DNA of 12,050 nt from Myxococcota bacterium (GTDB lineage Bacteria > Myxococcota > UBA4151), in contig JAPKCE010000028.1 of NCBI GenBank assembly GCA_028823075.1, forward strand, positions 1-12,050. Direction: 5' to 3'. Every line of letters starts with the position of its first letter. Positions within the stretch are counted from its first letter, which is position 1. Positions 7,816 through 12,050 of this stretch are shown here, piece by piece. Under the pieces are notes generated by a model. The model was given only the letters and a program-made list of their open reading frames with translations. It ran no database searches and had not been told where the DNA came from. The translations under genes and the position numbers were made by a program.

Positions 7816-8405
7816 CGACTGCCCCCCATGCCGGTCCAAACCGCTTCGGCCAAAGCGTCTGCGACCTCGAGCGTGACCTCATCGCCGCGGGCATGACGTA
7901 TAAACAGGCTTCCAAAAATCATATCCATCATTAGCTCCAGCTCGGTGTCCTGAGGCAACTCACCGCGACGAATAGCGCGCTCGAGGACCTGTCGACCGCG
8001 CGCTCGGCGCGGGCCGACAACGCGGCGCTTCATCGCCTCGGCCAGTTCCGGGTTGCGGCTACGTGCCACCATCATACAGCCGAGCAAACAACGGCTGGAA
8101 TCATTCAGGGCAAAGGTGATGATCAGGCGCGCCATCATTTTTATGTCCCTTAGACCCGAGCCCGTATCGGGTAATTCAGGCAGGATAATACCCAGTTCAA
8201 GCGAGCCGATGACCAGTTCGAGCTTATTCGGATAACGCCGATAAATCGTAGCCTTTGAGACCCCCGCACCCTTGGCGATCTGGGCGATGGACAAGGCGTC
8301 GTAACCGACCTCGCCAAGGGTCGATAAAGTGGTCTCATGGATAATTTGATCGCGCTGGGCATCCATCGGTCGCCCGCGTCGCTCTTCGGCCATCTCGCCC
8401 CCCAT
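7812..8405 (-). CDS. TetR/AcrR-family transcriptional regulator, probable local repressor of the efflux operon
   Basis: A 197-residue one-component regulator. The DNA-binding domain is N-terminal: a Glu/Arg-rich leader with GRPMDAQRDQI, then a helix-turn-helix at about 39-58 (SIAQIAKGAGVSKATIYRRYPNK), the canonical TetR_N core. The rest is an all-helical ligand/dimer domain; the start RRGRPMD and the YRRYPNK ending resemble the TetR_C_11 type, but that subfamily is inference. It is the first gene of the efflux operon and ends in a 4-bp overlap with the channel gene, so regulator and pump are co-transcribed, the usual arrangement of autorepression with effector relief. Met1 at 8405 has no evident ribosome-binding site; Met5 at 8393, preceded by GGGGGGCGAG, is a credible shorter start. 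A candidate operator lies 26 bp upstream of Met1. The inducing ligand is unknown. Confidence 0.92.
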   Translation of the reverse strand: MGGEMAEERRGRPMDAQRDQIIHETTLSTLGEVGYDALSIAQIAKGAGVSKATIYRRYPNKLELVIGSLELGIILPELPDTGSGLRDIKMMARLIITFALNDSSRCLLGCMMVARSRNPELAEAMKRRVVGPRRARGRQVLERAIRRGELPQDTELELMMDMIFGSLFIRHARGDEVTLEVADALAEAVWTGMGGSR

Positions 8406-8430
8406 TCGAGCGAGGTCGTAGCCGGCCCCA

Positions 8431-8459
8431 ATACGAAACGCAACCGTATCGTTTCGGTA
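8431..8459. promoter_or_regulatory. Candidate TetR operator upstream of the efflux operon
   Basis: In the 62-bp gap between the repeat lipoprotein stop and tetR lies a cluster of interleaved inverted repeats. CGAAACG (8434-8440) pairs with CGTTTCG (8450-8456) across a 9-bp spacer; ATACG (8431-8435) pairs with CGTAT (8445-8449), also across 9 bp; and ACCG (8443-8446) pairs with CGGT (8455-8458). Size and half-site composition suit binding of one or two TetR dimers, and the position upstream of a TetR-first operon supports autoregulation. I cannot define convincing -35/-10 boxes in the gap, so the promoter itself is not placed. The 7-bp arms could also form an RNA hairpin, but no T-run follows on the minus strand, so a terminator is less likely. 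Confidence 0.6.
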
Positions 8460-8467
8460 ATAACGGG

Positions 8468-11224
8468 TTAGTTTGTATACTCGATTACGTAAGGAAGAAC
8501 TGAGCCGGCATCGCCGGTAGTCGAGGCGAAGTTTCCATTATTATCGATATAAGTGCGGGGGCAGCTGTTGCCGGCTTTCTCTGCGGTCACTCGAAAAGTC
8601 CGATAGCCGATGGCATGCGAGAAATTCTGCAAATAGTCGGCGTGGTAATTCTGACAGGTCTGATTGTCGGCCGTGAAACGAAAGGGCCAAGTCTGACCCC
8701 AATCGTAGGTAAACCGGATACCGCCCGCGATGTCTTCGCATTGCACCGAGCCGCCCGTATGTTGCCCCGTACACAACCAGTTACCGCGCAGTTGGAAACA
8801 GAATTGCTGATAATTAATGCCGCGCGCTGAAAAGTCAGCACAGGCCATCGCCGGGCGCCATTCGCCAAAGGCCTGCACACCGTTCCGCGGTTGGCAATTG
8901 TTGTTGCATTCGTCGTCATCGACGCGGTTGCCATCATCGCAATTTTCAACACCAACTTGTTGATGTCCATCACCGCAAGAAGCGGCGATACAGGCGATTA
9001 AACAAGCATCGGTTTGCGTCTGGTTTCCATCATCGCAAGCTTCGAAACCGACCGCGCCGGGCGCTAAACCCAACCGTCGAACCCCATCACCGCAGAGCGC
9101 CAAGATACATCCGTTGCGGCAGGCATCGGCATCATCTTGGTTGCCGTCGTCGCAAGCCTCAACCCCCGCCTGAGTAAAGCCATCACCGCAGAGAGCTAAA
9201 GCACAGGAGTTAGTGCATTCGTTGGTGTTGTCCTGATCGCCATCGTCGCAGCTTTCAAAGCCAAGGTCGCCTTCGACTAAACCCGCGCGCAGAAAGCCGT
9301 CGCCGCAAACAGCGGCGCTACAATCATTCGGACAGGCATCGGTATTGATCGCGTTAGCATCATCGCATTCCTCGATACCCGCTCGAATAAAACCGTCGCC
9401 GCAACGCGCCGGCAAACAACCGGTAAGGCAGTCATCATCGTTGACTTGATTGCCATCATCGCAAGACTCAACGCCCAGCCAAACACTGCCATCGCCGCAA
9501 CGAGCAGCGCGGCAATTTTGCAAACAGGCATCGCCTTGGGCGACGTTGCCGTCATCACATTCTTCGACTCCGGCCAGCGTGATCCCATCGCCGCAACGAG
9601 CGACCCTGCAAGCGGCTGTACAAGCATCGGTGTCGACTTCGTTGCCATCATCACAAGTTTCGCCGGCGTCCAAACGCCCGTTGCCGCAACGCTCAATTTG
9701 GCAATCAGCGTCACAACCGTCGCCAGTTTCATTAGCGCCATCATCGCAGCTTTCAAAGTCAGCATCTTGCGGCGCCAAGTCGGCGCGAAGCACGCCATCA
9801 CCGCAGCTGGCGATGCTGCAATCGTTCAAACAAAGATCGGTGTTGATCTGGTTACCATCGTCGCAGGTCTCGGCCCCTGCACGAATGACACCGTCACCGC
9901 AGCGGGCCAATTCGCAGTTGTCGCGACAAGCGTCGTTATCATCGACGTTGCCATCGTCGCAGGCCTCGATCCCGGCAGCGACCACCCCATCGCCGCAGCG
10001 TTGCGTGACACAGCTGTTGCGACAGCCATCCGCATCGTTCTCGTTGCCGTCATCGCAGGCCTCAGCGCCTGCCCAAACATGCCCATCACCACAGCGAGCA
10101 ACACGGCAATCCCCTAAACAGGCGTCGGTCTGAACATCGTTGCCATCGTCGCATTCATCAACGCCAGATTGGGTCACCCCGTCGCCGCAGCGAGCCACTT
10201 GGCAATTGCTCGGACAGACATCGGTTTCGATCTCATTGCCATCATCGCAGGCCTCTCCGGCATCGACTCGACCGTTGCCGCAGACCTCGGTACCGCAAGC
10301 GACCGAACAGCCATCCTCATCTTGAATGTTGCCGTCGTCGCATTCCTCAAAGCCGTCTTCTTCGGGTTGCAAGTCGCGGCGTAAAATACCGTCGCCGCAA
10401 AAACCGAACTCACAAGCTGAGCTACAGGCGTCGCTCTGATCGGTGTTGCCATCGTCGCAATTTTCAAAGCCTGCGCTCCCCTCTTCGAGGTCGTCGCGAA
10501 CGACCCCATCACCGCAGCGCGCTGGGGCGCAACGCGACAAACAGGCGTCGGTGTCGATATCGTTGCCGTCGTCGCAAAGCTCAGCGCCTTGAATCACCCC
10601 GTCACCACAATCTGCCGGGCTGCAATTGGCGCAGTCGTCGGTCGGGTCGCCGTTGCCATCATCACAACCTTCGCCCGGGCCAACGACCCCGTCACCACAG
10701 GCCGCTTCGAGACAGTTTGTAAGGCAACCGTCTTCATCAACAGAATTACCATCATCGCAGGCCTCAAAGCCCTCTTCCCCAACGAGCCGGTCGATGCGCA
10801 GCTCGCCATCACCGCAGACAGCGGCAGCACAGGTCGATAGGCATCCATCTGAATCCTCTCGATTACCATCGTCGCAAGCTTCAAACCCCAGATCACCTTC
10901 GGCGATGTCTAAGCGCAGGACTCCGTCACCGCAAAGAGCGATAATGCATTGAGTCAAGCAGCCATCGCCATCGACTTGATTTGCGTCGTCACAACTTTCA
11001 AACTCATCGTCGCCGGGTTCGATATCGTTTCGTAAAATACCATCGCCGCAATACGCGATTTGACAACCATCGCTGCAAGCATCGGTCGTCACGTTGTTAC
11101 CATCGTCGCAGGCCTCGTCGGCTTCGATAATACCGTTACCGCACGCCGCTTGAACTTCCCGAACAACCGTGTCCGCGGCGCAAGCGCTCGTAAAAAGAAC
11201 AACGAAACAAAGAATTCGGGCCAT
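8468..11224 (-). CDS. Large secreted lipoprotein with 22 cysteine-rich DUF4215-type repeats
   Basis: A 918-residue cell-surface or periplasmic protein. The N-terminus MARILCFVVLFTSAC fits a lipoprotein signal with Cys15 lipidated and Ala at +2 (outer-membrane sorting). Residues 28-781 are 22 head-to-tail repeats of the pattern CG(D/N)G...CDDGN...C...C, four cysteines each. This matches the DUF4215 / Myxococcus cysteine-rich repeat family, thought to be disulfide-bonded extracellular modules; the Asp/Asn-rich loops suggest calcium binding, by inference. Residues 782-918 form a separate domain with six cysteines. The frame stays open to an ATG at 11341, but the start at 11224 is chosen because it opens the signal peptide and has GAGGAG seven bases upstream; the extra 39 residues are Arg-rich and unlike a leader. 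It lies 73 bp downstream of the unrecognised gene and 62 bp upstream of tetR. Function is unknown; adhesion, surface-layer or prey-contact roles are only possibilities. Confidence 0.92.
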   Translation of the reverse strand: MARILCFVVLFTSACAADTVVREVQAACGNGIIEADEACDDGNNVTTDACSDGCQIAYCGDGILRNDIEPGDDEFESCDDANQVDGDGCLTQCIIALCGDGVLRLDIAEGDLGFEACDDGNREDSDGCLSTCAAAVCGDGELRIDRLVGEEGFEACDDGNSVDEDGCLTNCLEAACGDGVVGPGEGCDDGNGDPTDDCANCSPADCGDGVIQGAELCDDGNDIDTDACLSRCAPARCGDGVVRDDLEEGSAGFENCDDGNTDQSDACSSACEFGFCGDGILRRDLQPEEDGFEECDDGNIQDEDGCSVACGTEVCGNGRVDAGEACDDGNEIETDVCPSNCQVARCGDGVTQSGVDECDDGNDVQTDACLGDCRVARCGDGHVWAGAEACDDGNENDADGCRNSCVTQRCGDGVVAAGIEACDDGNVDDNDACRDNCELARCGDGVIRAGAETCDDGNQINTDLCLNDCSIASCGDGVLRADLAPQDADFESCDDGANETGDGCDADCQIERCGNGRLDAGETCDDGNEVDTDACTAACRVARCGDGITLAGVEECDDGNVAQGDACLQNCRAARCGDGSVWLGVESCDDGNQVNDDDCLTGCLPARCGDGFIRAGIEECDDANAINTDACPNDCSAAVCGDGFLRAGLVEGDLGFESCDDGDQDNTNECTNSCALALCGDGFTQAGVEACDDGNQDDADACRNGCILALCGDGVRRLGLAPGAVGFEACDDGNQTQTDACLIACIAASCGDGHQQVGVENCDDGNRVDDDECNNNCQPRNGVQAFGEWRPAMACADFSARGINYQQFCFQLRGNWLCTGQHTGGSVQCEDIAGGIRFTYDWGQTWPFRFTADNQTCQNYHADYLQNFSHAIGYRTFRVTAEKAGNSCPRTYIDNNGNFASTTGDAGSVLPYVIEYTN
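8471..8881 (-). other. Unassigned C-terminal domain of the repeat lipoprotein (residues 782-918)
   Basis: After the last repeat ends at Asn781 the character changes abruptly. About 137 residues follow, rich in aromatic residues (four Trp, with GEWRP, GNWLC, YDWGQ and QTWPF), with six cysteines and little Asp/Gly repetition. Alternating hydrophobic and polar segments such as GIRFTYDW, YRTFRVTA and VLPYVIEYTN suggest a beta-sheet fold stabilised by up to three disulfides. The position at the free end of a long repeat stalk, with the lipid anchor at the other end, suggests a displayed binding or effector module. I do not recognise the family. Confidence 0.6.
8882..11143 (-). repeat. Tandem repeat array, 22 units coding for four-cysteine modules
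   Basis: The array codes for residues 28-781. Unit lengths fall into two classes: 14 short units of 30-32 residues (repeats 1, 5, 6, 9-13, 15-18, 20, 22) and 8 long units of exactly 39 residues (2, 3, 4, 7, 8, 14, 19, 21). The long units carry an insert of the form R-x-D/G-x-x-x-G-x-x-x-F-E before CDDG. All 22 keep four cysteines. CDDGN is exact in 18; repeats 2 and 18 have CDDAN, 14 has CDDGA and 19 has CDDGD. Repeats 1, 9 and 15 begin CGNG, all others CGDG. At DNA level the C-D-D-G codons recur as near-identical blocks (variants of CCATCATCGCA on the plus strand), while flanking codons vary. This indicates an old, diverged array rather than a recent expansion. Confidence 0.93.
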
Positions 11225-11230
11225 CGTAAA

Positions 11231-11237
11231 TCTCCTC
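11231..11237 (-). promoter_or_regulatory. Ribosome-binding site deciding the start of the repeat lipoprotein
   Basis: On the minus strand this reads GAGGAGA, a strong Shine-Dalgarno sequence ending about 6-7 bases before the ATG at 11224. It is the best ribosome-binding site in the window and fixes the start at the signal peptide rather than at the upstream in-frame ATG codons (11341, 11260). The rest of the gap to the upstream stop (11238-11297) holds no convincing promoter or terminator by eye. Confidence 0.8.
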
Positions 11238-11297
11238 GGGACAGCATATCGCAAGCTCATCGTAGCACGCAACACAAGTCGCCACGAGCTTGAGGCT

Positions 11298-12050
11298 CTA
11301 TAGGCTAGCGCTCTTAAAAGTGACCAATTTAATCCGAGCACAGCGCTTGAGAAGATCGGATAAATCCGCAGCGCTCAGGCCGGGGTTGGCGTCATGAATG
11401 GCTTGGGTTGTGCGCCGCCCATCACAAGCGCGCAGCACAGCCTTTTCGAGTGGGCTTAGGGCGAACCCTTTTGGCAAACGCCCCGGATGCGCCAGAGGAG
11501 CAACGCTCGCTAACTTGGGCGAAAGACCCGAAGAGACCGCGGCTGAACCCGCTGAACGCTCGGGCAAAGCGGGTTCGGGTTCGGGTACAGAATCGGCTGC
11601 TGCACGAACGACTTTCTCCATATCAAGATTACCCAAATCGAGCGTTACTTCAGGGCTTATCGACGCTCCGGTCAAGTCACCCAGGTCGAGGGTACTGTCC
11701 AATGATTGCTGCAGTTGAGCAGATGCCTGCGGCTCTTCAATCCGAACTTCATCGACGATTTGGCTGAGATTGAGCTGGCTCAAATCCAATGTCTGCTCGG
11801 GTTTAGTTGGTTCTTTGGGCTGCTCCAGAGGCGCTTTTTGAACGGGGGCAACAGACTCGCGAACACGCTGTGGCGCAACCCAACCAACAAAACCCTCCCA
11901 GCCTGGCATCGCCTCGACTGCGGGCATGATATGATAAGCCTCGCTCTGCGGTTCAACTCTGGCCGCCTGGCGTGCCTTCCATTGTTCCAATGGGTCACAG
12001 GATAGATCGCTATGTCCCACCCCAGCAACGGGAGGAAGGTCTTCTTTTTC
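11298..12050 (-). CDS. Unrecognised protein, C-terminal 250 residues (5' end off the window)
   Basis: The frame is open from the right edge to a TAG at 11298. A GTG at 12020 could start a 240-residue product, but it lacks a ribosome-binding site and the frame continues upstream in coding-like sequence (EKEDLPPVAG), so I treat the gene as cut by the edge. Numbering from that GTG, residues 1-55 are mixed with several Trp; 56-180 are low-complexity, rich in Pro, Glu, Ala and Ser, and contain three TLDL repeats (TLDLSQL at 77, TLDLGDL at 110, TLDLGNL at 126). Residues 184-240 form a compact, probably helical domain (LSPLEKAVLRACDGRRTTQAI, LSAADLSDLLKRCARIKLV) resembling the small winged-helix-like tails seen in delta-proteobacterial signalling proteins. 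No signal peptide or membrane segment is visible, so a cytoplasmic place is likely. It may be co-transcribed with the repeat lipoprotein 73 bp downstream. Function unknown. Confidence 0.75.
   Translation of the reverse strand, partial: EKEDLPPVAGVGHSDLSCDPLEQWKARQAARVEPQSEAYHIMPAVEAMPGWEGFVGWVAPQRVRESVAPVQKAPLEQPKEPTKPEQTLDLSQLNLSQIVDEVRIEEPQASAQLQQSLDSTLDLGDLTGASISPEVTLDLGNLDMEKVVRAAADSVPEPEPALPERSAGSAAVSSGLSPKLASVAPLAHPGRLPKGFALSPLEKAVLRACDGRRTTQAIHDANPGLSAADLSDLLKRCARIKLVTFKSASL

Noticed and set aside
7816..7839. Upstream ATG for the outer-membrane channel (eight extra residues MDRHGGQS)
   Set aside because: It would add charged residues before the lipoprotein signal and break the ATGA overlap pattern seen at the other junctions of the operon.
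8406..8467. Rho-independent terminator after the repeat lipoprotein
   Set aside because: A 7-bp stem is possible (8434-8456) but no U-run follows; position and symmetry fit an operator better.
9446..10133. Two long plus-strand open frames (223 and 227 residues) antisense to the repeat array, one Ser/Pro/Gln-rich, one Ile/Ala-rich
   Set aside because: They arise because the array's period keeps stop codons out of the complementary frames. They have no ribosome-binding site and no family features, and the minus-strand frame has clear repeats and a signal peptide.
8882..11143. CRISPR-like or non-coding tandem repeat
   Set aside because: The periodicity is in whole codons, units vary in length and sequence, and the frame is open throughout with conserved cysteines, so it is a protein repeat.
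11225..11341. N-terminal extension of the repeat lipoprotein by 39 residues
   Set aside because: It overlaps the upstream gene's stop, is Arg-rich, lacks a ribosome-binding site, and would bury the signal peptide. The start at 11224 has a strong GAGGAG.

Overview
The window is chromosomal DNA of a Gram-negative bacterium. Outer-membrane lipoprotein signals, a tripartite RND efflux system and an IspE of the non-mevalonate pathway all point that way. One large protein is built from tandem cysteine-rich CGDG...CDDGN repeats (DUF4215 / 'Myxococcus cysteine-rich repeat' type). This family is most abundant in Myxococcota and related delta-proteobacterial lineages such as Bradymonadales, so a predatory or marine myxobacterium-like host is the best guess. 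That placement is inference from one family and a moderately high GC content judged by eye. No rRNA, tRNA, CRISPR array, insertion sequence or phage gene was seen.

Layout, left to right. The start of a small lipoprotein gene (minus, 1-129) runs off the left edge. A COG1092-type SAM-dependent methyltransferase (minus, 281-1234) and ispE (plus, 1244-2113) start back to back with only 9 bp between their start codons. ispE then runs 68 bp into the 3' end of an efflux operon on the opposite strand.

The operon (minus, 8405 down to 2046) reads tetR - outer-membrane efflux lipoprotein - membrane-fusion protein - RND permease. Each of the three junctions is a 4-bp ATGA stop/start overlap, taking the lipoprotein start at 7815. 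A cluster of inverted repeats just upstream of tetR (8431-8459) is the obvious candidate operator. The regulator probably represses its own operon and is relieved by a pump substrate. The pump would move substrates from the periplasm or inner membrane across the outer membrane, driven by the proton gradient; the substrate cannot be told from sequence.

Upstream on the same strand is a 918-residue secreted lipoprotein (8468-11224). It has 22 tandem four-cysteine repeats (88 cysteines in the array) and an unassigned C-terminal domain of about 137 residues. Further upstream is the C-terminal part of an unrecognised protein (11298 to the window edge) with three short TLDL repeats and a compact C-terminal helical domain.

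The efflux operon and the housekeeping genes are ordinary. The least explained parts are the repeat lipoprotein, with its higher-order repeat pattern and unassigned C-terminal domain, and the protein cut by the right edge. I did not find convincing evidence of a wholly new multi-gene system.
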